NCBI GenBank assembly: GCA_035308365.1
Contig: DATGGU010000101.1
Span: 4,360 to 68,359 of the forward strand
Source of the DNA: PALSA-505 sp035308365
Lineage (GTDB): Bacteria; Actinomycetota; Actinomycetes; Streptosporangiales; Streptosporangiaceae
Length of the DNA stretch: 64,000 nucleotides
Direction of reading: 5' to 3'
Numbering within the stretch: the first letter of the stretch is position 1; each line of letters starts with the position of its first letter. The translations under genes were made by a program, and so were the position numbers. Shown here one piece after another: positions 24,893 to 33,867 of the stretch. A model generated the notes under the pieces. That model was not told where the DNA came from. It worked only from the letters and a program-made list of their open reading frames with translations, and searched no databases.

Positions 24893-25585
24893 TTACGTCG
24901 CGGCCGTCAGGCCGCAGCGGTAGGCGAGGATGACGAGCTGGACCCGGTCGCGGCAGTCCAGCTTGGTCAGCAGGTGCGCCACGTGCGTCTTGGCGGTCGC
25001 CGGGCTGATGCACAGCTGAGCAGCGATCTCGCTGTTGGACAGGCCCTGGGCGACCAGGGTCAGCACCTCAAGCTCCCGCTCGGTGAGATCCCTGAGTTCC
25101 CGCCGGGCGGTGGATTCCGGCGGCGCGGCGCTGGCCCCGCTCCCGGTCCCGTTCGGCCTGCTCGCGAACTCGCTCAGCAGCCGCCGGGTGACGCTGGGTG
25201 CCAGCAGTGCGTCACCGGCCGCGATCACCCGGATGGCGTTCAGCAGGTCCACCGGCATCATGTCCTTGAGCATGAAGCCGCTCGCGCCCGCCCGCAGCGC
25301 CGCGTACACATATTCGTCCAGGTCGAACGTGGTGAGGATGAGCACCCGCACACCGTGGGTCTGCGCCGAGCCGGTGATCTGCCGGGTGGCCTCGATGCCA
25401 TCCATGACCGGCATCCGGATGTCCATCAGCACCACGTCGGGCCGGGTTTCCCGGGCGGCGGCAACCGCCTCGGCCCCGGTCCCGGCCTCGGCCACCACGG
25501 TGAACCCGGGGGTGGCGTCGATGATGCCGCGAAACCCCACCCGTACCAGCGCCTGGTCGTCGGCGACGACCACCCGGAGCGTCAC
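24893..25585 (-). CDS. NarL/LuxR-type response regulator
   Basis: A 230-residue two-component response regulator. The receiver has the acidic pair in VVADDQALVRVG, phospho-acceptor Asp in VVLMDIRMPVMDG (near 54), Thr in LILTTFD and Lys in GFMLKDM. The C-terminal LuxR helix-turn-helix is LTERELEVLTLVAQGLSNSE and following. Its start overlaps the stop of the sensor kinase by 4 bp, so the two are cognate. The divergent ABC operon is the natural target candidate, a layout common in actinobacteria. Signal unknown. Confidence 0.93.
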   Translation of the reverse strand: MTLRVVVADDQALVRVGFRGIIDATPGFTVVAEAGTGAEAVAAARETRPDVVLMDIRMPVMDGIEATRQITGSAQTHGVRVLILTTFDLDEYVYAALRAGASGFMLKDMMPVDLLNAIRVIAAGDALLAPSVTRRLLSEFASRPNGTGSGASAAPPESTARRELRDLTERELEVLTLVAQGLSNSEIAAQLCISPATAKTHVAHLLTKLDCRDRVQLVILAYRCGLTAAT

Positions 25586-27015
25586 AGCGTGTCGCCGGAG
25601 ACCGGCAGCCGGGCGGCGACCCGGAAGCCACGCTCCGGCAGCGGCTGCGCGGTCAGCTCGCCGCCGTAGAGGCTGACCCGCTCCCGCATCCCGATCAGGC
25701 CGTGGCCCCCTGGTGGGTCCGCTCCCGGCTCGCCGCGCGCCCCGGTGGCGGCCGGAACCGGGCAGCCGCGCCCCTGGTCGACGACCACGATGGCGACCTC
25801 GCCGTCGAGATAGCTGATGGTGACCGAGGCGGATGACGTGTCCGCGTGCTTGACCACGTTGGTCAGTGCCTCCTGCACGATCCGGAACGCCGCCAGGTCG
25901 ATCCCCTGCGGCAGTTTCCTGCGGCTGCCGTTCACCCGCAGGTCCACCCGGACACCCGCGTTGCCGATCCGCGACAGCAGCCGGTCCAGGTCCGCCAGCC
26001 CTGGCGCCGGGGCCAGCGGCGCCGCCTCCCGGGTCACCTGCGCGTCGGCTATGCTGCTCAGCTCGCCGCTCCGGCTGGTGCCGGTTCCGTTCTGCCCGCT
26101 TGCCACGTCGCTGATCTGAAGTTTTGAGCTCTTGTACGGTGGGGGGCTGGACTGTCGCAGAACGCCAAGCATTCGCCGCATTTCCGCCAGCGCTTCACGG
26201 CTGGTCGCCTGGATGGCACCGAGTGCTTCCCTGGCCTTGGCCGGCTGGTCGTCGATGACGTGGTGACCGTAGCCTGCCTGCACCGCGATCACGGTCATGC
26301 TGTGCGCGACCACGTCGTGCAGCTCCCTGGCGATCCGCAGCCGCTCCTCGGTGACCGCGCCGATCGCCGCCTGGTCCTGAAGCTGCGCGGCGTAGGCGCG
26401 GCGCTGCCCGGCCGCGTAGCCCACGATCCAGAAGATGATCACGATAAGCGCCGGGAAGAGCGAGACCGTCCCGCCGAGGCCGGTGTTCAGCTGGGTGAGA
26501 AATGCCTCGATCGCCAGCAGCGACAGCACCAAGCCGAGGGCGATGACCGCCACCGTTCGCCGGCAGAGGGCGGCGACCAGGTAGATCACGTAGCCGACCG
26601 GAAGGAAGAACACGGGGGCGGACCGCAGCGCGATGTCCGGCACCAGGTTCGTGCCTGGCAAGGTGAACGGTGCCGGCGGCCGGGACGTGACGGTTACGAT
26701 CGCGGCGAACAGCGGGGCCATCACGGCGGCCACCACGCTGGCCACCAGGGTGGCCAGCGGGTTGCGCCGGCGCACCGCCACCGGGATGGACACGGCCACG
26801 GCGATCACCACGGACATCAGGGTCCCGGTCAGCCCGGACCAGCCGAAGTCGTAACGCAGCGCCGCCTTCTGCGTGTTGACGAACATCATCACCGCACACA
26901 GCGCCGCGGCGAGATAGTCGAGCGCCACCCAGTGGCCGGGCCGCAGCCGCTTGCTCAGCGGCGGCCGCTGTGACCGCTGCCCGGTGGGCGGCGGCACCTG
27001 CCACGGAATGCTCAC
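25582..27015 (-). CDS. Sensor histidine kinase (HisKA_3)
   Basis: A 477-residue sensor. The N-terminal 210 residues contain five or six transmembrane helices. The dimerisation and phosphoacceptor helix carries His in RELHDVVAHSMTV. The ATPase domain has NVVKHA (N box), DQGRGCP (G1) and GHGLIGMRERV (G2). A linker rich in Ser/Pro/Gly lies between them. The start is put at the GTG (27015); a GTG nine codons upstream also fits, and an ATG at 27627 runs antisense into the ABC gene and is rejected. The kinase faces the ABC operon across 240 bp that should hold both promoters. Confidence 0.9.
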   Translation of the reverse strand: MSIPWQVPPPTGQRSQRPPLSKRLRPGHWVALDYLAAALCAVMMFVNTQKAALRYDFGWSGLTGTLMSVVIAVAVSIPVAVRRRNPLATLVASVVAAVMAPLFAAIVTVTSRPPAPFTLPGTNLVPDIALRSAPVFFLPVGYVIYLVAALCRRTVAVIALGLVLSLLAIEAFLTQLNTGLGGTVSLFPALIVIIFWIVGYAAGQRRAYAAQLQDQAAIGAVTEERLRIARELHDVVAHSMTVIAVQAGYGHHVIDDQPAKAREALGAIQATSREALAEMRRMLGVLRQSSPPPYKSSKLQISDVASGQNGTGTSRSGELSSIADAQVTREAAPLAPAPGLADLDRLLSRIGNAGVRVDLRVNGSRRKLPQGIDLAAFRIVQEALTNVVKHADTSSASVTISYLDGEVAIVVVDQGRGCPVPAATGARGEPGADPPGGHGLIGMRERVSLYGGELTAQPLPERGFRVAARLPVSGDTL

Positions 27016-27255
27016 CCACCTACGGTATCCGCAGCTCACCAGATTGACGTCACTCTGCGGGCGTAGGCCTGCGGGATCACCGGTGCCAGGCGCCTCGGTG
27101 GCTGGCCGGGGAAGATCACCCTGCCGGGTGACGACAGTGATCATGCCGCTGCGCCAGGCTTGGGGCATCCAATGCAGACAGCGAGGCCGGGCCCGTGAGC
27201 GGCATTCAAACCGTGATCGGGCCAGGTCTGAACCGCAGCAACCGGGCAGGCAATT

Positions 27256-28257
27256 TTGACTGACGCGAACTTCATAACAAGCACTGCCGCAGGCCCACAG
27301 GGCGGGGGCGCCGGGGGTGACGGCACCGACGGTGCGGTCATCGAGACACAGGCGCTGACCAAGCGGTATCCGGGCGACATAACCGCACTCGACGGGCTCA
27401 CCATCGCGGTCGCCCCGGGCATCACCGGGCTGATCGGCGCCAATGGGGCCGGTAAATCGACGCTGATCAAGATCCTGCTCGGCCTGCTCACGCCGACCAA
27501 GGGCCGTGCGGCGGTGTTCGGCATCGACTGCGCGCAGCAGGGCGAGCGGATCAGGACCCTGATCGGGTACATGCCCGAGCATGACTGCCTGCCGCCCGAC
27601 GTGACCGCCACCGAGTTCGTCACGCACATGGGCCGGATGTCCGGCCTGCCGGCCACGGCAGCCAAGGAGCGGGCGGCCGAGTCACTGCGCCATGTCGGCC
27701 TGCACGAGGAGCGCTACCGCCTGGTCGGCACCTACTCGACCGGCATGAAACAGCGGGTGAAGCTGGCCCAGGCGCTGGTCGGGGACCCGCGGCTGCTGCT
27801 GCTCGACGAGCCGACCAATGGCCTGGACCCGGCCGGCCGGGGGGCGATGCTCGACCTGATCTCCCGGATCGGCACCGAGTTCGGCATCTCCATCGTCGTG
27901 GCCTCGCACCTGCTCGGTGAGATCGAGCGGATCTGCGACCACATCGTCGCGATCGAGGCCGGCCGGCTGCTTCGCGCCGACACCATCACCAGCTTCACCG
28001 GGGCGAGCCGGATGCTGCGTGTCGAGGTCGACGAGGGTCTGCAGGCCCTGGCCGACGAGCTGGCCAGGCGCGGGCTCGGCCCACGGCGGCAGCAGCGGGC
28101 GCTGCTGGTCCCGCTGACCGGCGATGCGACCTATGACGCGCTGCGCGACGCGGTCGCCGACCTGCGCGCGCCGCTGTCCCGGCTGGAGCTGAGCCGGCAC
28201 AGCGTCGAAGAACTGTTCCGCGACCCAGATCTCACGGAGGTGCCGGATGTCCGCTGA
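27256..28257 (+). CDS. ABC transporter ATP-binding protein (first of quartet)
   Basis: A 333-residue ABC ATPase. Walker A GANGAGKST, signature STGMKQRVKLAQ, Walker B LLLLDEPTNGLDP and switch His in ASHLLGE are all present. The start is a TTG after GGGCAGGCAAT, followed by a Gly-rich leader of about 28 residues before the fold (IETQALTKRY). It is the first gene of an ATPase-permease-ATPase-permease operon and overlaps the permease start by 11 bp. Presumably it pairs with the 28247 permease. Export of an antimicrobial or lipid is the usual role for such TCS-linked transporters, but the substrate is unknown. Confidence 0.92.
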   Translation: MTDANFITSTAAGPQGGGAGGDGTDGAVIETQALTKRYPGDITALDGLTIAVAPGITGLIGANGAGKSTLIKILLGLLTPTKGRAAVFGIDCAQQGERIRTLIGYMPEHDCLPPDVTATEFVTHMGRMSGLPATAAKERAAESLRHVGLHEERYRLVGTYSTGMKQRVKLAQALVGDPRLLLLDEPTNGLDPAGRGAMLDLISRIGTEFGISIVVASHLLGEIERICDHIVAIEAGRLLRADTITSFTGASRMLRVEVDEGLQALADELARRGLGPRRQQRALLVPLTGDATYDALRDAVADLRAPLSRLELSRHSVEELFRDPDLTEVPDVR

Positions 28258-29221
28258 CAGCGCCCTGCCCGGTGGCGCCATCAGCGCCAGGAGCGTGATC
28301 CACGACCGTGGCTACCGCCGCTACGACGGTCCCAGGCTCGGCCGCCTGCAGATCGTGCGCGCTCTGCTGTGGCACAGCTTCCGGTCCGCGCTCGGCATCG
28401 GCCGCGGCGCCAAGGCCAAAATCCTCCCGGTGATCGCGTTCGTGGCCATGAGCCTGCCCGCTCTGATCAATGCGGTCGCGGTGAACAAGGGCAACGGCCA
28501 GATCGTGACCTATGAGTCGTACCTGTTCCCGCTGCGGGTCATCGTGCTGACAGTTTTCGTAGCGGTCCAGGCTCCCGAACTGGTCTCCAGGGATCTGCGC
28601 AGCCGGGTGCTGCCGCTGTACTTCTCCCGGCCGATGCGCCGCGGCGACTACCCGCTGGCGAAGTACCTCGCGTTCACCGCGGCCAGCCTGCTGCTGATCG
28701 AGTTGCCGCTGTTGCTGCTCTACCTCGGCACGATCGTCTCGTCCAAGAGCGGCGCGATCTGGCCGAACACCAGAGGGTTGCTCGCCGGGCTGGCCATCGG
28801 CCTGATGTGGGCGGTGCTGGTGTCGGCCATCGGCCTGGCCCTGGCCTCGCTGACCGGCCGCCGCGCCTACGCGACCGGCGTGGTTGCGATCTTCTTCTTC
28901 CTGACCTTCATCCTGTCCCAGATCATCTACCAGATCGCCGGCCGGGGCCCGGGCGGCCCGGTGCCGGGACCCGGTAAGGGGCAGTTCATCACGCCGGCGA
29001 TATCGGCCGGACAGCGGCTGGCCAGCCTGATCAGCCCGTTCAATACGCTGCAAAGCCTCACGAAGTGGTTTGCCGGGGTGCACCACATCTTCCAGCCGGG
29101 GGAGGGGCCGGTACCGGACCCGGGCAGCTATGCCCCCGCCTACATCGTCATGTTCGTAGCGCTTCTCGCGGCGAGCTTCGCCATCCTCGCCGTCAGGTAC
29201 CGGAAGGCGGGAGTGGCATGA
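28247..29221 (+). CDS. ABC transporter permease (second of quartet)
   Basis: A 324-residue ABC-2-type permease with about six hydrophobic helices. The hydrophilic N-terminus has RSVIHDRGYRRYDGPRLGR, typical of the group, and RDLRSRVLPLYFSRPMRRGD forms a cytoplasmic loop. A large extracytoplasmic loop lies before the last helix (about 240-300). It overlaps the ATPase genes on both sides (11 bp and 4 bp), so the three are cotranslated. Fold and topology are clear, substrate is not. Confidence 0.88.
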   Translation: MSADSALPGGAISARSVIHDRGYRRYDGPRLGRLQIVRALLWHSFRSALGIGRGAKAKILPVIAFVAMSLPALINAVAVNKGNGQIVTYESYLFPLRVIVLTVFVAVQAPELVSRDLRSRVLPLYFSRPMRRGDYPLAKYLAFTAASLLLIELPLLLLYLGTIVSSKSGAIWPNTRGLLAGLAIGLMWAVLVSAIGLALASLTGRRAYATGVVAIFFFLTFILSQIIYQIAGRGPGGPVPGPGKGQFITPAISAGQRLASLISPFNTLQSLTKWFAGVHHIFQPGEGPVPDPGSYAPAYIVMFVALLAASFAILAVRYRKAGVA

Positions 29222-30129
29222 GCACCATCGAGCTGACCGGGGTGACCCGCTGGTACGGCAACGTGGTCGCGGTCAACGACGTCACGATGACGATCGGCCC
29301 CGGCGTCACCGGGCTGCTCGGGCCGAACGGCGCGGGCAAGTCCACGCTGCTGCACATGATCAGCGGCTTTCTCCCGCCGTCCCGCGGCACGCTGACCGTG
29401 GACGGGGCGCAGGCCTGGCACAACCCGGACATCTACGCCCGCCTGGGCCTGATTCCCGAACGCGACTCGGTCTATGCCGCCCTCACCGGGACGGAGTTCG
29501 TCCGGTCCACGGCCAAGCTGCACAAGCTGCCCGACGTCGGCGCGGCCACCGCCCGGGCGATCGAGATGGTGGAGATGGCCGACGCAGCGGACCGCCGGAT
29601 CTCCACCTACTCCAAGGGCATGCGGCAGCGGATCAAGGTGGCCGCCGCCATGGTCCACGATCCCGCGATCCTGCTGCTCGACGAGCCGTTCAACGGGATG
29701 GACCCGCGGCAGCGGCTGCAGATGATGGACCTGCTCGACAAGCTCGGCGCCGAGGGGCGCACGATCCTGTTCAGCTCGCACATCCTCGAAGAGGTGGAGC
29801 GGCTGTCCGGGACCATCCAGGTGATCGTGGCCGGCCGGCTGGCCGCCTCCGGGGACTTCCGTGCCATCCGGCGGCTGATGACCAGCAGGCCGCACGTCTT
29901 TGCCGTCCGCTCGTCCGATGACCGGCTGCTCGGCGCCTCCCTGCTGAGCCGTCCCGCGGTAACCGGTGTGGAGCTGACCGGCAAGGGCTTGCAGGTGCGG
30001 GCCAGCGACTACGGCGCGTTCTGCCGGGAGATCGCGGTGCTGGCCCGCAAGCACGACATCCGGCTCCTGGAGCTGCTCCCGTCCGATGAGTCGCTGGAAA
30101 GCGTCTTCGCCTACCTGCTGGCGTCCTGA
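29218..30129 (+). CDS. ABC transporter ATP-binding protein (third of quartet)
   Basis: A 303-residue ABC ATPase starting at the ATG that overlaps the permease stop (ATGA). It has Walker A GPNGAGKST, signature YSKGMRQRIKVAAA, Walker B ILLLDEPFNGMDP and switch His in SSHILEE. A C-terminal regulatory-like domain of about 80 residues follows (RPHVFAVRSSDDRL and onward). It differs clearly from the first ATPase, so the operon probably encodes two half-systems or one heteromeric exporter. An upstream frame starting at 29065 lies inside the permease and is rejected. Confidence 0.92.
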   Translation: MSTIELTGVTRWYGNVVAVNDVTMTIGPGVTGLLGPNGAGKSTLLHMISGFLPPSRGTLTVDGAQAWHNPDIYARLGLIPERDSVYAALTGTEFVRSTAKLHKLPDVGAATARAIEMVEMADAADRRISTYSKGMRQRIKVAAAMVHDPAILLLDEPFNGMDPRQRLQMMDLLDKLGAEGRTILFSSHILEEVERLSGTIQVIVAGRLAASGDFRAIRRLMTSRPHVFAVRSSDDRLLGASLLSRPAVTGVELTGKGLQVRASDYGAFCREIAVLARKHDIRLLELLPSDESLESVFAYLLAS

Positions 30130-30144
30130 AAGGGCACTAAACCC

Positions 30145-30876
30145 ATGTCCGGCATATTCAACGGAACAGTCGCCTCGATCACGCTGCGCGCGACCCTGGG
30201 CCGCAGACGGGCCCTGCTCTTCGGGCTCCCGGCGGCAATCCTCATCCTGGTGACCCTCGCGCTCAAGGCCTCCCATCCCAGCACCGCGGACTGGCCGAGC
30301 CTGATCCTCGGCGACTTCGGCTTCACCGTGGTCATCCCGCTCACCGCCCTCGTCGTCGGTGGCAGTGTGCTGGGCGCCGAGATCGATGACGGGAGCATCA
30401 TCCACCTGCTGGCCACGCCGGTCCGCAGATCCTCGGTCATCATGACCAAGTTCGCCGTGGCCACCGGCCTGACCATGGTCTTCGCCGCCGGGTCCGAGCT
30501 GGTGGCCGGCCTGATCGCTACCGGCAGCGCGACCAAGCTCGTCATGGCCCTGTTCGCCGGGGCGCTGGTGGGCTCGCTGATCTACAACGCGCTGTTCATC
30601 ATGCTCTCGGCCGCTACCACCCGGGCGATCGCCGTCGGGTTGCTCTACGTGCTCGTCTGGGAGGGCCTGCTCGGCAACTTCGTCAGCGGCGTCCGCATCC
30701 TGTCCATCGGCCACTACGCGCTCGGCGTCGCAAACGCGATCGCCCACGATTCCTCGCTGCACGCCGGGCTGAGCCTGACCACGGCGGTCGTCATGGGCGC
30801 GATCGTCACGGTGGCGGCGCTGCTGATGGCGATGCAGCGTCTGGCCAGCTTCTCGCTGCGCGGCGACGCGGTGTAG
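30145..30876 (+). CDS. ABC transporter permease (fourth of quartet)
   Basis: A 243-residue polytopic protein with six hydrophobic segments. GGSVLGAEIDDGSIIHLLA is the characteristic cytoplasmic stretch of ABC-2 permeases, followed by TPVRRSSVIMTKF. It completes the ATPase-permease-ATPase-permease set, starting 15 bp after the ATPase stop. Transcription likely ends at the strong hairpin at 30901-30943. Substrate unknown. Confidence 0.88.
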   Translation: MSGIFNGTVASITLRATLGRRRALLFGLPAAILILVTLALKASHPSTADWPSLILGDFGFTVVIPLTALVVGGSVLGAEIDDGSIIHLLATPVRRSSVIMTKFAVATGLTMVFAAGSELVAGLIATGSATKLVMALFAGALVGSLIYNALFIMLSAATTRAIAVGLLYVLVWEGLLGNFVSGVRILSIGHYALGVANAIAHDSSLHAGLSLTTAVVMGAIVTVAALLMAMQRLASFSLRGDAV

Positions 30877-30896
30877 CGGCTCTGCTGCCGGGACGA

Positions 30897-31985
30897 TCAG
30901 CCCCGGATGAGGTCCGCGATGATGTCGCGGACCTCATCCGGGGCCAGCTTGCAGGTCGCATCGCCCACCGACAGCTCAACCCGCTGCACGCCAGGATCGA
31001 GGGTGGTCATGGCATTGGGCCAGGTCCACGTCTGCCGCTCGACCGCCAGCCGCCGCACCGCCGCCAGGAAGCACGGCCTGGACGTGGCCAGCAGCAGGTG
31101 CATCATCGGCACCTGCGGCGGGTCGGGCACCACCCGCACCCCGTCCAGGCCGTCCAGCGCGGCCGCGATCGCCCGGGCATGCCGCAGATATCCGGGCATC
31201 ATGGGCAGCCTGCGCCGCAACGAGGCCAGCGCCGACGCGGCATTCGGCCACAGCCCGAACAGCGTGCCGCCCATCCGCTGGCGCCAGTCCCGCACCTCGG
31301 CGATGATGTCGCCCGGCCCGGCCACGCAGCACCCCGGCAACGCGCCGATCCCCTTGTAAAACGACACGTATACGGTGTCGAACAGTGCCGCGATCTCGTC
31401 CGGCGCCCTGCCATACCCCACCGCCGACTCCCACAGCCGCGCCCCGTCGAGATGCACCGCGGCCCCTCGCTCCCGAGCCCAGGCGACCTGAGCCTCCAGG
31501 TCCGCCCAGTCCGGCTGCTGGCCGCCCAGGTCGCGCTGTGGCAGCTCGATCAGCAGCGCCGCCACCGGTTCGCCGACCGCCGTCAGGTCGCCGATACCGA
31601 TCAGCCGGTTCGCATCCCCCACGGCACGCCCGGTCAGCCCGTGCAGCCGCTGATAGGCCATCCCCTCGTGCTTTTCCAGATGGCACATGGGATGGAACAG
31701 CACGGTCCGGCGCTGCCGCTGGTCGGCGTGCACCCGGAGCACCGACTGCTGGGCCATCGTCCCACTGGGCACAAACACCGCCGCAGGCTTGCCCAGCAGC
31801 CCGGCGATCTCCCGCTCCAGTTCGGCGACCACCCCGCCCTCGCCATACCGGTCGGTGACTGTGTCTCCTGGTATGCAGGCCAGCAGGTCGGCCGCCGTTT
31901 GTGAACCGTGTGCTGCCAGGAACACCCGGCATTTCCCCCGCAGTTCGGCCTGTTCCGCAGGAGACATCGCGTCTGTGACAGGCAT
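30897..31985 (-). CDS. Threonine aldolase / beta-eliminating lyase family (PLP)
   Basis: A 362-residue fold-type I PLP enzyme. Family blocks include CIPGDTVTDRYGEGGVVAEL, AVFVPSGTMAQQS, VHLDGARLWESAVGYG (Asp contacting the PLP ring) and the Schiff-base lysine in VSFYKGIGALPG. Low-specificity threonine aldolases split threonine to glycine and acetaldehyde; another beta-eliminating activity is possible. The C-terminal codons (DEVRDIIADLIRG) are encoded by a perfect 19-bp inverted repeat that also looks like a terminator. The start is ATG 31985, with a second ATG five codons in. Confidence 0.88.
   Translation of the reverse strand: MPVTDAMSPAEQAELRGKCRVFLAAHGSQTAADLLACIPGDTVTDRYGEGGVVAELEREIAGLLGKPAAVFVPSGTMAQQSVLRVHADQRQRRTVLFHPMCHLEKHEGMAYQRLHGLTGRAVGDANRLIGIGDLTAVGEPVAALLIELPQRDLGGQQPDWADLEAQVAWARERGAAVHLDGARLWESAVGYGRAPDEIAALFDTVYVSFYKGIGALPGCCVAGPGDIIAEVRDWRQRMGGTLFGLWPNAASALASLRRRLPMMPGYLRHARAIAAALDGLDGVRVVPDPPQVPMMHLLLATSRPCFLAAVRRLAVERQTWTWPNAMTTLDPGVQRVELSVGDATCKLAPDEVRDIIADLIRG
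30901..30943. terminator. Perfect 19-bp palindrome at convergent gene ends
   Basis: CCCCGGATGAGGTCCGCGA (30901-30919) and its exact complement TCGCGGACCTCATCCGGGG (30925-30943) flank a 5-base loop. It sits 25 bp after the ABC operon stop and entirely within the last 15 codons of the convergent aldolase gene. No U-run follows on either strand, so it would be an actinobacterial hairpin-only or bidirectional terminator, or a stabiliser. The palindrome is certain; the function is inference. Confidence 0.75.
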
Positions 31986-32067
31986 ATCTCAATGTTCGCC
32001 TATTTCCGTCATACCTGGCAGCCCGCTCCGCGCTCAGCATGGCCGCCGCGCTCACAGGCCATCGTCA

Positions 32068-32106
32068 ACAAGAAAACGGCTGTGCCGGAAGGTCCGGCAC
32101 AGCCGC
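32068..32106 (-). terminator. Rho-independent terminator of the qcr operon
   Basis: A perfect 13-bp stem CGGCTGTGCCGGA / TCCGGCACAGCCG (32078-32106) with a 3-base loop lies 22 bp after the qcrB stop. On the minus strand it is followed by TTTTCTTGTTG, a U-rich tract. This is the clearest intrinsic terminator in the window and should end the ctaE-qcrCAB transcript. Confidence 0.9.
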
Positions 32107-32127
32107 AAGGAAATACCGGGTTTCACA

Positions 32128-33867
32128 TCAGGAATCGGCGCCGGGCACGGGCTCATCGAGCGCCGGGCCCGAGTCCTCACCTTCCTGGACCTCGGGGGAG
32201 TGAGCGGGGGCGCCGACCGCGGCGTGCTCGGCCGGGCCGTGACCGTTTCCGCCGTGACCGTTGCCACCGTGACCATTCCCGCTGGTCAGCGGGATGCTCT
32301 CGGAAATCACCCGGTTCGCGGTGACGCGCAGGCGGCCGGCCATGCCGCGGGTACCCGGCGCCGGGACGCCGTTCTCGTCCTTGGCCCCGGCAATGGGCAG
32401 TAGCTGCGGCTCCTTCTTGGACAGCAGCACCGCGCGCGTCTGCTCGGAGACCGGGCGTTCCACTTCGATGAACTCGCCACTCGGCATCTGCCGGATGATG
32501 CCGGTCTCCAGGCCGTGCTCGAGCAGTTCGCGGTCCTTGCGCTGCAGGCCCAGGCAGATCCGCTTGGTCGCGAAGTACGCGATGGCCGGCCCGAGGAACC
32601 AGGCGAACCTGGCGATCCAGGTCACCGTGTACAGCGGGATGTCCAGATGGTCGGCGATCAGGTCGTTCGCACCCTCCATCAGCTCGATGCTGTAGAAGGT
32701 GATCGCGGCCACCCCGATCGCGGTGCGGGTCGGCGCGTTGCGCGGACGGTCAAGGACATTGTGCTCAGAGTAGTCGCCAGTGGCCCAGCGTTCGATGAAC
32801 GGCCACAGCGCCATGCCGGTGAACAGCAGGCCGAGCGGGATCAAGGCCGGGATGAGCACGTTCCAGGCGACCGTGTGGCCGGCCAGATCCCATGTCCAGC
32901 TCGGGAACGAGCGCAGCGTCCCTTCCAGGAAGCCCATATAGAAGTCGGGCTGCGAACCCGCCGAGATCGACACGGGATTGTACGGCCCGTACAGCCAGAT
33001 CGGGTTGACCTGGGCGACCGTGGACAGCAGCGCCAGCACACCGAACACGAAGAAGAAGAACGCACCCGTCTTGACCATGAAGTACGGATACATGGGCTGG
33101 CCGACGACGTTGCTGTCGGTGTGGCCCTTGCCCGGCATCTGAGTGTGCTTCTGGTGGAACATGATGAACAGGTGCGCGGCGATCAGTGCCAGGAACAGGC
33201 CAGGGATCAGCAGCACGTGGATGATGTACAGCCTGGGGATGATGTCGGTCCCGGGGAACTGCCCACCGAACAGGAAGAACGACAGGTACGTGCCGACGAC
33301 CGGGATGGACAGGATCACGCCCTCGAGAATGCGGATTCCCGTGCCGGACAGCAGGTCATCGGGCAGCGAGTAGCCGAACAGCCCCTCCAGCATGCCCAGC
33401 GTGATCAGCACCACGCCGATCAGCCAGTTGACGTCGCGGGGCTTGCGGTAGGCACCGGTGAAGAAGATCCGGAGCATGTGGATCAGCATCGCGGCCATGA
33501 ACAGGTCCGCGGCCCAGTGGTGGATCTGCCGCATCAGCAGGCCACCGCGCACATCGAAGCTGATGTTCAGCGTCGAGGCGTACGCCTCGCTCATCCGGAC
33601 GCCGTCGAGGTGGGTGTAGCTGCCGTGATAGATCACGTCGGTCATGCTCGGCTTGAAGAACAGCGCGAGGAACGTGCCGGTGAGCAGCAGGATGATGAAC
33701 GAGTAGAGGGCGATCTCACCGAGCAGGAATGACCAGTGGTCGGGGAAGACCTTCCTGAGAAAACTCCGGACGCCCTTGGCGCCGCGGAACCTGTCGTCCA
33801 GCCACCCGCCGACGCCGGTCAGCGCCTTCGGCGCTGGCTGGCCGAGTTCCTCGTCTGTCGCGGTCAT
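32128..33867 (-). CDS. qcrB: Cytochrome bc1 complex cytochrome b subunit
   Basis: A 579-residue actinobacterial cytochrome b, longer than the classical form. Eight or so transmembrane helices carry the haem ligands, including LLMRQIHHWAADLFMAAML and the His pair near LIAAHLFIMFHQKH. An extra C-terminal region of about 150 residues follows the last helix (RKDRELLEHGLETGIIRQMP) and ends in a flexible tail with three GNGHG units encoded by 15-bp repeats. It oxidises menaquinol in the bcc complex. It overlaps qcrA by 4 bp and is followed by a strong terminator. Confidence 0.95.
   Translation of the reverse strand: MTATDEELGQPAPKALTGVGGWLDDRFRGAKGVRSFLRKVFPDHWSFLLGEIALYSFIILLLTGTFLALFFKPSMTDVIYHGSYTHLDGVRMSEAYASTLNISFDVRGGLLMRQIHHWAADLFMAAMLIHMLRIFFTGAYRKPRDVNWLIGVVLITLGMLEGLFGYSLPDDLLSGTGIRILEGVILSIPVVGTYLSFFLFGGQFPGTDIIPRLYIIHVLLIPGLFLALIAAHLFIMFHQKHTQMPGKGHTDSNVVGQPMYPYFMVKTGAFFFFVFGVLALLSTVAQVNPIWLYGPYNPVSISAGSQPDFYMGFLEGTLRSFPSWTWDLAGHTVAWNVLIPALIPLGLLFTGMALWPFIERWATGDYSEHNVLDRPRNAPTRTAIGVAAITFYSIELMEGANDLIADHLDIPLYTVTWIARFAWFLGPAIAYFATKRICLGLQRKDRELLEHGLETGIIRQMPSGEFIEVERPVSEQTRAVLLSKKEPQLLPIAGAKDENGVPAPGTRGMAGRLRVTANRVISESIPLTSGNGHGGNGHGGNGHGPAEHAAVGAPAHSPEVQEGEDSGPALDEPVPGADS

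Noticed and set aside
27016..27627. Upstream extension of the sensor kinase
   Set aside because: It is antisense to the first ABC ATPase gene and contains no membrane or signalling sequence.
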